The notes: generated by a model not told the origin, from the letters alone. 64,000 nt of DNA from a bacterium D16-56 (GCA_003611875.1 RAYY01000020.1:27980-91979); one strand, 5' to 3'; positions 54,424-63,354 are shown, counted from the first letter of the stretch. Numbers and translations: made by a program.

Positions 54424-54948
54424 TTACGTTTCCTTATCTGTCAGTTTATTTTGCAGCTCCTTCCAGGCAAAGTCAGGTCCACATAAGGGGATAAACATCA
54501 GCTTTGTATCTCCCACCTGAAGAATATCCCGATTCTCAAGCTCAACGTCCATCAGAAGAACCTGACCATTTACATAAGACAGCTCTCTGGCTTCTCCCAT
54601 GCCGGCATAAAAGGCTCTTTTCTCCGAATCATATTTGACGGTTATCTGACAGCACCTGGCTACCTTAGCATCTAATGCCAAAGCAATATCCAGATCCGGC
54701 AAACCGCCAATACGGTTCTCCCCCTGCTTTAGCTCATAGATCCTGCCATAAAATGTTCCTTCTGTACATACCAGCCATCCCGCAACCGGCTCCTTGGCCT
54801 TTTTCGGTTCTTTCGGCTGTCCCTGAATCGGTTCCTCCTCCTGCCAGACTCTGGCGGCGGCCGGTTTATCTTCTCCCCCGCATTTGGGGCAAACCGCATG
54901 CTTATCCCCATCATAAAAATGTCCGTGGACACAACGCTTTAAGTTCAT
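54424..54948 (-). CDS. Zinc-site protein with degenerate FHA-like domain (174 aa)
   Basis: N-terminal CVHGHFYDGDKHAVCPKCGG metal site (C, H, C, C), a linker, then an FHA-like beta sandwich (GWLVCTEGTFYGRIYELKQG through LQVGDTKLMFIPLCG). The phosphate-binding Arg of FHA reads IGG and the SxRH motif is absent, so phosphothreonine binding is doubtful. ATG 54946-54948 gives the N-terminus shared with the array protein. Lies between the pseudokinase and the PASTA kinase. Confidence 0.75.
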   Translation of the reverse strand: MNLKRCVHGHFYDGDKHAVCPKCGGEDKPAAARVWQEEEPIQGQPKEPKKAKEPVAGWLVCTEGTFYGRIYELKQGENRIGGLPDLDIALALDAKVARCCQITVKYDSEKRAFYAGMGEARELSYVNGQVLLMDVELENRDILQVGDTKLMFIPLCGPDFAWKELQNKLTDKET

Positions 54949-54991
54949 ACTCTCTTTTCCTCCTGGCCTTCTTTCCTGCTTTTCTGAACAA

Positions 54992-55873
54992 TCACACCAT
55001 TTCAATAGTAGCCTCATCCAAAAACAGATCCACAAACCGGCTGACAGAACACGGCCTTCCCACGCTGCCGGTTCCTAAAACCGCCCGCAAGGCATCCACA
55101 ATACAGGAAGGCCATTTATCCTGCAAAGCATCCATATTTTCTTCAAAGGAGCGTTCCTCCCATACTTTTTCCCCTGTCAGCATACTGCCGGCCAGATTGG
55201 CAAGCTCTGTAATGTCTCTGCCGATTGGGTCCTGGCTTTCTTTTATGTTTCCATTAAACCCTCCCAGCATACAGCTTCCATGAGGAACCATATAAATATG
55301 ATCCATATCCACCTGCCCATGATAGATCCCCAGACCATGGGCAGCAGACAGGGGACGGGCCAGATCCTGAATCATCCACTGTACCCGCTCCGAAGAACAT
55401 AGATCCGGATAACTGTACACCATTTCTCTTAAAGTCTTTCCCTCTGGAAATTCCATCATCACATAGGCCGTTCCGTTATCCTCTGTCACTGCCCAAACAT
55501 TTAAAAGTCCCGGGGTTCCATCCAGTATAATCAGTTTACGATTGTATTGGACAAATCTTTTCAGTCCCTGGGAAAAGACCTCCTCATAAGGTGATTGTGC
55601 CTCTACTGTTCCGTCTTTTCTGCGGCAGACCATATCCTCCGGAAAATACTCCATAATCAAAACCTTACGGGAAAATAATGCATCCCATCCTATGTACAAA
55701 ATAGCCAATTCTTCCTGGCGCCTGACAGAGCCCACAATATATCGCCCTTTTAGAATATTCCCTGACTCCATGACGCCTTCCGGCGTATCAGAGCCTTCCT
55801 TTGTCCAGCCGCAATAAGGGCAGACTGTATCCTTTTCCTGGTATTCCTCCATACAATTCAGACAACGCTTCAT
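54992..55873 (-). CDS. Zinc ribbon pseudokinase (293 aa)
   Basis: Ribbon CLNCMEEYQ...CPYCGW like the two flanking kinases, then a kinase fold aligned without gaps to them across the catalytic segment. The beta-3 Lys is Met74 (VLIMEYFP), the Gly loop is degenerate, HRD reads HGQ with Asp to Gln187, the loop Asn is His192, and DFG reads GFN with Asp to Gly205. No membrane segment. It probably acts as an allosteric partner or scaffold. It starts 5 nt after the receptor kinase. Confidence 0.85.
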   Translation of the reverse strand: MKRCLNCMEEYQEKDTVCPYCGWTKEGSDTPEGVMESGNILKGRYIVGSVRRQEELAILYIGWDALFSRKVLIMEYFPEDMVCRRKDGTVEAQSPYEEVFSQGLKRFVQYNRKLIILDGTPGLLNVWAVTEDNGTAYVMMEFPEGKTLREMVYSYPDLCSSERVQWMIQDLARPLSAAHGLGIYHGQVDMDHIYMVPHGSCMLGGFNGNIKESQDPIGRDITELANLAGSMLTGEKVWEERSFEENMDALQDKWPSCIVDALRAVLGTGSVGRPCSVSRFVDLFLDEATIEMV

Positions 55874-55878
55874 CCCTT

Positions 55879-57882
55879 TTATTTCCAGCTTTCCATATAT
55901 TTCTTATTATCTGCAAGCCACTGGCTCCCGCCTGCAGACGCCTTCTGTATCTGTTCGTCCACCATCCCCAGGTCTGCCTGATATACATCCTGAAACACCT
56001 CATACATGGTGCGGTTCATAGGAATCCCCTCCAGCTCCCTTACCCCTAAAATATTCTGGGAATTTGCAGAAAGCATGTAATACAGCATCCATTGAGCAGC
56101 CTTTTTTTCGTATTTTCCTGAAGCCGCGTTCACACTCCAAAGATGGTCAAAGCGAACCTTCTCCCCTTCCTTCGGAAGCTCTACCCGAAACTGAGCCGGC
56201 AGTTCTTTTGTCAAACGCTGATAATCTCCTGTATCGGAAAGATACCGGTCTGCCTCCCCGTCTATAAACATCTGACAGCCGTCCCGATTCATGTTTCTTC
56301 CCTTTTCTGCTGCCAGCTTCTGATAGTCAGAAATACATTCCTCTCCCATCAGCTCTTTATAAATCAGAAAGTCTTCTCTGCGCACAGAGGTTTTATCCTC
56401 CTTGTCCTCGCCGTTCATGCGGACATATACTACCGGAACCTGAAAGCACAGAGGCATCTGGGTCATTTGAGGAAACAACTCTCCATACTGCTCGAGAAAC
56501 CAGTAATCCTCCACATTCTCAAGCCTGTCTAAGGTGATATTAAGCGCCTCCAGCCCGCCTGTATAGGCTGGATCCAGATCCGTACTTTCAAATAGATCCG
56601 GAAGCGTCCCTGCTGCGGCTGCCTCATTAATCTTTTTCTCATAGGATTCTGCGTCAAACGCTTCTATTTGAACCGTCACCTGAGGGTAATCCTGCAAAAA
56701 GTCTGCAATCATGGTTTCTGTTCTGGCTTTCGCGTTCTCCGGAGTATCATCCTCATCTGCAGAAACCCATATCTGAAGCTCTGCCGGCTGCAAGGTAGCA
56801 TCCTCCTGCTGTTTTCTATAGCGATGAGCAAAAAATCCTCCTGCCGATGCCAAAACCACCAGGGTGGCTGCAATCTGAATCAGGCGCACTCTCCTGCGGC
56901 GGCGAAGTTCTTCTTCTACATCCAAAACCTTTTTCTTATCCATCAGCCCGTCCCGGAACTGATCTGTATTCTGGAAACGCAGCTCCAGTTTCAAGGCCAT
57001 GGCCCGCATCACGGCATTACTTAAGCCCTTAGGTATTTCCGGATCCAGCTTGTGAGGAGGAACCACATGATCTTTATGAAGCCGGTCTGTAGATTCCTCT
57101 GGCTTTATTCCGGTCAGCGCAAAATAGGTAGTAGCTCCTACCGCGTAGATATCTGTCTGAGGGCCCTGGACTCCGTTGGTACTGTACTGCTCCGGCGGGG
57201 CATAATGGGGCGTTAAGACTGTGGACATCTCCGAAGCCTCAAACCTGGCGGCTCCAAAGTCAAACAGCTTTACCACTCCGCTGCTGCAGATAAAAATATT
57301 GTTGGGATTAATATCTCGATGAACAATCTTTTCCTTATGTACTTCTCTCAATGCATCCAATACAGCCAGCGCCACGCCTACCGCCATAGCCTGACTCACC
57401 TTGCCCCCCTGCTGGGCAATATATTCCTTATACGTCATACCTTCCATAAATTCCATCACCATGTATGCCGTATTCTTTTCCTCAAAAAAATCATACACAT
57501 CTACAATGTTCGGATGCGTATTAAACTTGGCCATCTTTCTGGCTTCATTTAAAAAACGTTTCTTTCCCTTCTCAAATTCCTCTATATTCTTTTCTGAATA
57601 AGAACGAACCTCCAAAGTCCCCGGCGTTCTGGTTACAATACTGCCCGGATAATACTCCTTAATGGCCACCATCTTTGCAAAGGTATTATCCCAAGCCTTA
57701 TATACAATGCCAAAGCCGCCTGCATTTACTGATTCTCCGATCATATAACGGCCATCCGAAAGCAGCGTTCCCGGCTCCATATAATACAGATCATGAGCCT
57801 TGGCATGTCGGTCGTAGCCGCAGTGAGGACAAAAATTCGCCTCCTCCGTATATTCCTTCATACAGTGATAGCACCGAGCCAT
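55879..57882 (-). CDS. Zinc ribbon receptor Ser/Thr kinase with extracellular solute-binding-protein-like domain (667 aa)
   Basis: Ribbon CYHCMKEYT...CPHCGY, kinase about 45-310 with VNAGGFGIVY, VAIKEYYP, IVHRDINPNN, LFDFGAAR and YAPPEQY, all intact; membrane segment about 337-356; then about 300 residues that read as a family 1 extracellular solute-binding fold (LQIWVSADEDD, DYPQVTVQIEAFDAESYEKK, AAAAGTLPDLFESTDLDPAY, QVPVVYVRMNGE). Such domains bind sugars or small ligands in ABC uptake. Fusion to a kinase suggests ligand-controlled phosphorylation. Strong GGAGGA start. Confidence 0.88.
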   Translation of the reverse strand: MARCYHCMKEYTEEANFCPHCGYDRHAKAHDLYYMEPGTLLSDGRYMIGESVNAGGFGIVYKAWDNTFAKMVAIKEYYPGSIVTRTPGTLEVRSYSEKNIEEFEKGKKRFLNEARKMAKFNTHPNIVDVYDFFEEKNTAYMVMEFMEGMTYKEYIAQQGGKVSQAMAVGVALAVLDALREVHKEKIVHRDINPNNIFICSSGVVKLFDFGAARFEASEMSTVLTPHYAPPEQYSTNGVQGPQTDIYAVGATTYFALTGIKPEESTDRLHKDHVVPPHKLDPEIPKGLSNAVMRAMALKLELRFQNTDQFRDGLMDKKKVLDVEEELRRRRRVRLIQIAATLVVLASAGGFFAHRYRKQQEDATLQPAELQIWVSADEDDTPENAKARTETMIADFLQDYPQVTVQIEAFDAESYEKKINEAAAAGTLPDLFESTDLDPAYTGGLEALNITLDRLENVEDYWFLEQYGELFPQMTQMPLCFQVPVVYVRMNGEDKEDKTSVRREDFLIYKELMGEECISDYQKLAAEKGRNMNRDGCQMFIDGEADRYLSDTGDYQRLTKELPAQFRVELPKEGEKVRFDHLWSVNAASGKYEKKAAQWMLYYMLSANSQNILGVRELEGIPMNRTMYEVFQDVYQADLGMVDEQIQKASAGGSQWLADNKKYMESWK

Positions 57883-57886
57883 GATG

Positions 57887-58708
57887 TCATTCCTCCGTTT
57901 TTTTGCCGTGATATTGAATCAGGATCACAGTGGTGTTGTCCTGTTTTTTGGATGCCTTTGCCAGCGCCATATCCACCAGCCGTCTGACTGAAACACGGAC
58001 ATCGATTTGATTGTCAATCAACATTGCCTTGATCTGATCACTGCTTAAGCTTTTGTACAATCCATCGCTGCAAAGCAGCAGCTGATCTCCCGGCTTTAAG
58101 AGAATTTCCTGCCGGCTTTTTCCGATCCTTTTAATATTACCGATGCCAAGATAGCTGGTAAGCGCCTCTGCCATCCTTCCCTTTGTCTCCTGATCATAAT
58201 ACTCTTGGGTAATCTCCCCCCTGCGGAGGGAATCCTCCAGAAAACACCGATAATTCTGATCCCTGGTAAGCTGCTTAAAACGATCTCCCCGCAGCAAATA
58301 AATCCGGCTGTCTCCCACAGACATCCACTCTGCCATGCCGTCTTTGCTGACGACAGCAGCTACAACCGTTGTCCCTGCGTCCAGTCTTCTCCCATCCCTT
58401 GACTTTAACCCATGCACCCTGGCATCCATGCGGACTGCCTCCCGGCACAAAAAATCCGCAAAATTCTTTGATGGCTGTTTTGTCTCATAATCCTTCAGCA
58501 GCATACCAGCTGCCTCCCGGCTTGCCCGCTCTCCTCCCATAAGACCGCCCATACCGTCGCAAAGCACTGCCAGCACCCTGTCCGGACCCGCAAAAGTCCC
58601 TGCAAAATCCTGCTGTGTTTTCCGGTCTCCGATAATACTATAGGCTTCTGCTGCAAGCTCTCCGGGAAGCCGCTCTTTCCTAAGCTGTACAATATTTAAC
58701 TCATTCAT
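57887..58708 (-). CDS. PP2C-family protein phosphatase (273 aa)
   Basis: Reverses Ser/Thr phosphorylation. Metal motifs GDRKTQQDFAG, VLCDGMGGLMGGERAS, SVGDSRIYLL, LCSDGLYKSL and KQDNTTVIL are present. The ATG at 58706-58708 overlaps the end of the array gene by 8 nt; a TTG 45 nt upstream is an alternative. It is followed 4 nt later by the receptor kinase, so eraser and writer are co-translated. Confidence 0.92.
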   Translation of the reverse strand: MNELNIVQLRKERLPGELAAEAYSIIGDRKTQQDFAGTFAGPDRVLAVLCDGMGGLMGGERASREAAGMLLKDYETKQPSKNFADFLCREAVRMDARVHGLKSRDGRRLDAGTTVVAAVVSKDGMAEWMSVGDSRIYLLRGDRFKQLTRDQNYRCFLEDSLRRGEITQEYYDQETKGRMAEALTSYLGIGNIKRIGKSRQEILLKPGDQLLLCSDGLYKSLSSDQIKAMLIDNQIDVRVSVRRLVDMALAKASKKQDNTTVILIQYHGKKTEE

Positions 58709-60080
58709 AGGAATCCCATAATCTTCCTTCTCTGCAAAATGCGATAAACTCAAATTCGCTGTCCCCAGCCTTAATCCGATCTCCCGATGTCAGCTTAACT
58801 GCTCCCTTCAGGCTTTCTTCATTCAGAAATACATTTTCATCTTCCTGCTTTACTGCAAAAAATTCATTGCTCTTATCATCATAAACGATCGCACAGGATA
58901 CGAAATCTCCCAGCTTGGGATCCCCCTTCACGGCAATATCCATTTTATCGCTGCCGCCAAGACGGTTAAAGCCTCTGCAAAGGCGATAGTCACGTCCTTT
59001 TTGTGCCCCGTTTATGCAGACCAGCCATCCCACTGCAAACCCTGAAGACATTCTCTGTGACACACTCTGCCAGTCTGCCGGCTGGGTTTGGTTCTGTGCT
59101 GCCGGATGCACTCTGCCGCCCTCTGTCTCCTGCTCTGAGACAACAGCAGCTGATCCTGATTTTGCAGTCTTCTGCTGTGTCACGGAAACTCCAGAACCGA
59201 CAAAAGCTGTGTGTTCATTAGTCTCATCCTGAAACATCCTCTGAGGATCCGATGATATTGCTATGGCCCTGTCGTCGTCCTCCTCATCGTCAAAAAACAC
59301 TTGGGAGCCAGATGGGATTGCAATCGTCCGATCGTCATCTTCTTCATAAGACACCTGAGAAGCAGACGGAATCGCAATCGTCCGATCGTCATCTTCTTCA
59401 TAAAATACCTGAGAAGCAGACGGAATCGCAATCGTTCGGTCATCTTCCTCATCTTCATAAGACACCTGAGAAGCAGACGGGATTGCAATCGTTCGATCAT
59501 CATCCTCATCTTCATAAGATATCTGAGAAGCAGACGGGATTGCAATTGTTCGATCATCATCATCTTCTTCATAAGATGTCTGAGAAGCGGACGGCATCGC
59601 AATCGTCCGATCATCTTCCTCATCCATAGATGCCTGAGAAGCGGACGGCATTGCAATTGTCCGATCATCTTCCTCATCGTCCATCGATATCGGAAAGGCA
59701 GACGGCATCGCAACCGTCCGATCATCATCTTCATCCATGGATGTCTGGAAGGCAGACAGTCCCTGCGGCGATGTCGGCATAGCAACAGTACTGTCATCCT
59801 CCTCAAAAGGAACCCCATCTGTCATGGCAATCGTACTGTCATCTTCCTCCTGCACAACAAACTCCTGCTGCACCAAAGGCTCCTGCCTTTTCTCCTCTCC
59901 TCTGTGAAAAAGAGAGAAAAGCTTAGGCTTTGATTTCGGTTTCGCCTTAGACCCCGGCTGACCGCCGCCCTTACCCTTTCCCTGCTCCTTTTCCATTACA
60001 GGAAGCACTCCGCAGTGCGGACATTGTGAAAACTTCGTATTGTCATAATAATGCCCTTTATCGCATCGTATAATCGCCAT
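58701..60080 (-). CDS. Acidic-Thr repeat protein with zinc site and degenerate FHA-like domain (459 aa)
   Basis: N-terminal metal site CDKGHYYDNTKFSQCPHCG, a basic Lys/Gly linker (34-60), then a repeat array (78-273) with the unit DD(R/S)T(I/V)A(M/I) followed by a PSASQ-type spacer. Thr residues fall at 83, 98, 122, 141, 159, 178, 197, 216, 234 and 252; an eleventh unit has Ala272. The acidic context and +3 Met/Ile look like kinase sites and FHA ligands. A C-terminal FHA-like domain (350-455) has lost the GR and SxRH residues. I infer a multivalent phospho-scaffold. Confidence 0.8.
   Translation of the reverse strand: MAIIRCDKGHYYDNTKFSQCPHCGVLPVMEKEQGKGKGGGQPGSKAKPKSKPKLFSLFHRGEEKRQEPLVQQEFVVQEEDDSTIAMTDGVPFEEDDSTVAMPTSPQGLSAFQTSMDEDDDRTVAMPSAFPISMDDEEDDRTIAMPSASQASMDEEDDRTIAMPSASQTSYEEDDDDRTIAIPSASQISYEDEDDDRTIAIPSASQVSYEDEEDDRTIAIPSASQVFYEEDDDRTIAIPSASQVSYEEDDDRTIAIPSGSQVFFDDEEDDDRAIAISSDPQRMFQDETNEHTAFVGSGVSVTQQKTAKSGSAAVVSEQETEGGRVHPAAQNQTQPADWQSVSQRMSSGFAVGWLVCINGAQKGRDYRLCRGFNRLGGSDKMDIAVKGDPKLGDFVSCAIVYDDKSNEFFAVKQEDENVFLNEESLKGAVKLTSGDRIKAGDSEFEFIAFCREGRLWDSYE
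59262..59849 (-). repeat. Tandem coding repeats (about 54-57 bp) of the phospho-array
   Basis: About eleven imperfect units encode the DDRTIAMPSASQ-type motif; the central units are most alike at DNA level, consistent with recent expansion by slippage or unequal exchange. Confidence 0.85.
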
Positions 60081-60129
60081 ATTATCCTCCTCAAACCCTC
60101 GTGTCTTAAAAATCCTGCTGCAGTATGGA

Positions 60130-60861
60130 TCAATCTGCCCAAACTGCTACCGCAGAATAATTGTCCATATTGGTTCCGCGGCCGTTTTTACAGATAATCT
60201 CCTGCATAGCTGTGATCCATTGTTCAGGCGATGAGGCTTTCTTTAATGCAGCCTCCATCTTCTTCTCCTCGATCAGCTCCCAAAAACCATCTGTACACAA
60301 TAAAAAAGCCTGTCTGCCTGTCCGTTTAATCACTTCAGATTCCTGATAATTCACCGGTTCCTCATCTCCGTCGGTCCCCAGAACCCGCAGAAGCCGGTTC
60401 CTGTCCGGATGATGGCGAATCGCTTTTTCCTTAATCTCGCCGGCAGAGACCAGCATCTGCGGCACACTGTGATCCAGGGTACGTTCCCGGATCCTTCCGT
60501 TTACAAAATAATACAGACGGGAATCCCCAATATGTCCCCAGCGAATCCTGTCCTTCCCAATATCCAGAATCACCAAGGTCGTCTTCATATCCCGGCATGT
60601 CCGGTCCTCCTGCTGACGTTTCACAATGGATTCCTGAGCTGCTTCAAAGGCATCACGGAGAAAGCTATCCTCCTCCGTTCTTTCCGCAAACTTTCCCACA
60701 GCAGTCTCCACTGCCAGTTGGGACGCTACTTCTCCTTTACCATGTCCGCCAAGACCATCTGCCAGCAAAAAGCAAAATGCCTCCCCGTCCTGGTACATTC
60801 CTACATTATCCTCATTATTTTCCCTGCTGCCCTTATCGCTGAACAACGAAAATCTAATCAT
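60130..60861 (-). CDS. PP2C-family protein phosphatase, first gene of the signalling operon (243 aa)
   Basis: Compact Stp/PrpC-like phosphatase: SDKGSRENNEDN, LLADGLGGHGKGEVAS, WGHIGDSRLYYF, LLCTDGFWELI and TNMDNYSAVAV carry the metal Asp residues. GAGGTGG precedes the ATG and a consensus promoter lies 60 nt upstream, so transcription of the run starts here. Confidence 0.93.
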   Translation of the reverse strand: MIRFSLFSDKGSRENNEDNVGMYQDGEAFCFLLADGLGGHGKGEVASQLAVETAVGKFAERTEEDSFLRDAFEAAQESIVKRQQEDRTCRDMKTTLVILDIGKDRIRWGHIGDSRLYYFVNGRIRERTLDHSVPQMLVSAGEIKEKAIRHHPDRNRLLRVLGTDGDEEPVNYQESEVIKRTGRQAFLLCTDGFWELIEEKKMEAALKKASSPEQWITAMQEIICKNGRGTNMDNYSAVAVWAD

Positions 60862-60921
60862 GAAACCACCTCATATTTGTCCCGCAAAATACCCTTTTTT
60901 CTGACTGAATCACTGTGTTTC

Positions 60922-60949
60922 ATTATAACACAAAGAAAACTTTTGTCAA
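60922..60949 (-). promoter_or_regulatory. Consensus sigma-A promoter of the phospho-signalling operon
   Basis: Perfect TTGACA (60944-60949) and perfect TATAAT (60922-60927) with a 16-bp spacer. Confidence 0.85.
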
Positions 60950-60994
60950 AGTATATTGCACATTATGAAAATCATAACAATATAAATTGCTACG

Positions 60995-61081
60995 GTTCAC
61001 AGGGCGGGGAAAACTGGACGAAACTAGTCTTACAAACGAGCTTGACATCTGCTCTCGTCCAGTTTTCCCCGCCCTGTGAAC
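60995..61081. repeat. Large perfect inverted repeat upstream of the signalling operon promoter
   Basis: Two 27-nt perfect arms (60995-61021 and 61055-61081) around a 33-nt loop; GC-rich core GGGCGGGGAAAACTGGACGA in AT-rich surroundings. A few more outer pairs extend it with two mismatches. No T tract on either strand. Confidence 0.9.
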
Positions 61082-61183
61082 TGTAACGTTAAATTAAATA
61101 AAACAAATTCAGGATATAAAAATTATACCATCAAGAAATAACAAGCACAAGTCTTTTACATCATTTGATTACGCAAAATAAAT

Positions 61184-61222
61184 AATGCCAGAATCCTTAC
61201 CTCTGCAAAGGATTCTGGCATT
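61184..61222 (-). terminator. Terminator of glnN
   Basis: Perfect 15-bp stem AATGCCAGAATCCTT / AAGGATTCTGGCATT with a 9-nt loop, 9 nt past the stop; ATTTATTTTG follows on the minus strand. Confidence 0.85.
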
Positions 61223-61230
61223 GACCAGTT

Positions 61231-63354
61231 TTACACCTCAAAAATCAAATCCCCATAACTTGGGAACGGCCACAGCTCTTTATCCACAATCATCTCCAGC
61301 CGATCTGCCGGGTCTCTCAGAGCGGCCATTGCCGGAACAACTTTATTATAATAAGCATGAGCCTTCTCCTTTCCTTCCTCCAGTCCAGAACATTTTTCCG
61401 TAATATCAGTAAGTGCGGCAAGCGCCACCTTCATATCGGAAAGCATTGCCGAAGTCTCGGTCAAAAGCTCTGCCTGTACACTGGTATCAGCCTCTGGACA
61501 TGCAGCCTTTACCTGGTTAAGGGACTTGGCAAGCTGGGTCGTGTACTTAATTGCCGCAGGAATAATCTGCTTTCCTGCCATATCAATCATGGTCCTGGCC
61601 TCAATATTGATCACCTTGGAATAAGCTTCATATTCCACCTCAGCACGAGAAGCCAGCTCTGCGCGGGTAAACACTCCAAATTCTTCATAAAGCTTCACCG
61701 CCTTCTCTGTAGTCAGAGCCGGAATCGCTTCCACCATAGACCGGATATTGGGCAGTCCGCGCTTTTCTGCCTCCTCCACCCATGCATTGGAATACCCATT
61801 GCCGTTAAATATAATTCTTCTGTGCTCCTTTAAAAGCTTCTTAATCAAATCATGAACCGCCATGTCAAAATCTTCTGCCTTCTCCAGCTCATCTGCCGCT
61901 TCCTTAAATGCCTCTGCTACGATGGTATTTAATACAACATTGGGCGGCGCTATGGAATCCGAAGAACCAACCATACGAAATTCAAATTTATTTCCCGTAA
62001 ATGCAAACGGCGAAGTCCGGTTCCGATCCGTGGCATCCTGGTCCAAATCCGGCAGCGTGGCCACCCCTGTCCTCAAGGTACCGCCCTTTTTGGAATGGGT
62101 TGCCTCCCCTGTACTGCAAAGCTGGTCAATCACATCCTCAAGCTGTTCTCCCAAGAACACAGAAATAATGGCAGGCGGCGCCTCATTGGCTCCCAGACGA
62201 TGATCATTTCCCACATCTGCTGCAGATTCCCGCAAAAGATCCGCATGAACATCCACTGCCTTTAACACACATGCCAATACCAGCAAAAACTGTACATTCT
62301 CATGGGGGGTCTCGCCAGGACTTAACAGATTTACCCCATCGTCTGAAGTCAGGGACCAGTTGTTGTGCTTTCCGGAACCGTTCACTCCGGCAAACGGCTT
62401 CTCATGAAGCAGACAGGTCAGCCCATGACGCCCTGCTACCTTTTTCAACGTTTCCATAACCATCTGATTGTGATCCACTGCCAGATTGGCCTGATCATAA
62501 ATGGGCGCCAGCTCATGCTGGGCCGGAGCCACCTCATTATGCTGAGTCTTCGCCGTCACTCCCAGCTTCCAAAGCTCCTCATTAACCTCCTTCATATAAG
62601 AACCAATCCGTTCACGGATGGCGCCAAAATAGTGATCCTCCAGCTCCTGCCCCTTAGGAGGCATAGCGCCGAACAAGGTACGTCCCGCATAGATCAAATC
62701 CTTCCTCTGCAGATACTTGGCCCGATCCACCAGAAAATACTCCTGTTCCGGTCCTACAGACGGACATACCCGCTTTGCCGTAGTATTTCCAAACAGGCGG
62801 AGAATCCTCAGGGACTCTTTGTCAATAGCCTGCATGGAACGAAGAAGGGGGGTTTTCTGATCCAGAGCCTCACCCTTGTAGGAACAGAAAGCCGTGGGAA
62901 TGCAGAGCGTCACCCCAATGGCATCCTGCCGCAGAAATGCAGGTGATGTACAGTCCCATGCCGTATATCCTCTGGCTTCAAAGGTAGCACGCAGCCCTCC
63001 CGACGGAAAGGAAGATGCATCCGGCTCTCCTTTAATCAACTCCTTGCCGGAAAATTCCATGATAACCTTTCCTTCTGCATCCGGCGCAGAGATAAAAGAA
63101 TCATGCTTTTCCGCTGTCACGCCGGTAAGGGGCTGAAACCAATGGGTATAATGGGTTGCCCCTCTCTCAATGGCCCAATCCTTCATGGCATGAGCCACCA
63201 CATCTGCAATAGACGGATCCAGCTCTGCCCCATCCTCAATCGTCTTTTTCATCTTCTTAAATACACTCTTGGGCAGACGCTCCTTCATCACCGCCTCATT
63301 AAATACATTTTTTCCAAATATTTCCGCAACCTTTACAATCTCGCTCATAGACAT
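61231..63354 (-). CDS. glnN: Glutamine synthetase type III (707 aa)
   Basis: Makes glutamine from glutamate, ammonia and ATP. It has the GSIII-specific N-terminal region ([20 protein letters not shown]), the catalytic-core motifs [44 protein letters not shown] and [20 protein letters not shown], and the long C-terminal helical region; about 700 aa is normal for this dodecameric type. Two in-frame ATGs six nt apart (63352-63354, 63346-63348) share an AGAGGAAAGGA. A promoter and a leader hairpin lie upstream. Confidence 0.95.
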   Translation of the reverse strand: MSMSEIVKVAEIFGKNVFNEAVMKERLPKSVFKKMKKTIEDGAELDPSIADVVAHAMKDWAIERGATHYTHWFQPLTGVTAEKHDSFISAPDAEGKVIMEFSGKELIKGEPDASSFPSGGLRATFEARGYTAWDCTSPAFLRQDAIGVTLCIPTAFCSYKGEALDQKTPLLRSMQAIDKESLRILRLFGNTTAKRVCPSVGPEQEYFLVDRAKYLQRKDLIYAGRTLFGAMPPKGQELEDHYFGAIRERIGSYMKEVNEELWKLGVTAKTQHNEVAPAQHELAPIYDQANLAVDHNQMVMETLKKVAGRHGLTCLLHEKPFAGVNGSGKHNNWSLTSDDGVNLLSPGETPHENVQFLLVLACVLKAVDVHADLLRESAADVGNDHRLGANEAPPAIISVFLGEQLEDVIDQLCSTGEATHSKKGGTLRTGVATLPDLDQDATDRNRTSPFAFTGNKFEFRMVGSSDSIAPPNVVLNTIVAEAFKEAADELEKAEDFDMAVHDLIKKLLKEHRRIIFNGNGYSNAWVEEAEKRGLPNIRSMVEAIPALTTEKAVKLYEEFGVFTRAELASRAEVEYEAYSKVINIEARTMIDMAGKQIIPAAIKYTTQLAKSLNQVKAACPEADTSVQAELLTETSAMLSDMKVALAALTDITEKCSGLEEGKEKAHAYYNKVVPAMAALRDPADRLEMIVDKELWPFPSYGDLIFEV

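Larger units (their letters stand above)
60862..61230. other. 369-bp regulatory gap between glnN and the signalling operon
   Basis: It contains, from right to left, the glnN terminator (61184-61222), an AT-rich stretch, the large inverted repeat (60995-61081) and the operon promoter (60922-60949). No gene seen. Confidence 0.8.

Noticed and set aside
59262..59849. CRISPR array
   Set aside because: The units are in-frame coding repeats with no unique spacers and no cas genes nearby.
59252..59933. Long open frames on plus and in a second minus frame across the repeat region
   Set aside because: They arise from the 54-57 bp coding repeats read out of frame; repeated RHLRSRR-like products have no independent support.
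61055..61081. Inverted repeat at 60995-61081 as an intrinsic terminator
   Set aside because: No T tract follows on either strand, the loop is 33 nt, and glnN already has a better terminator at 61184-61222.
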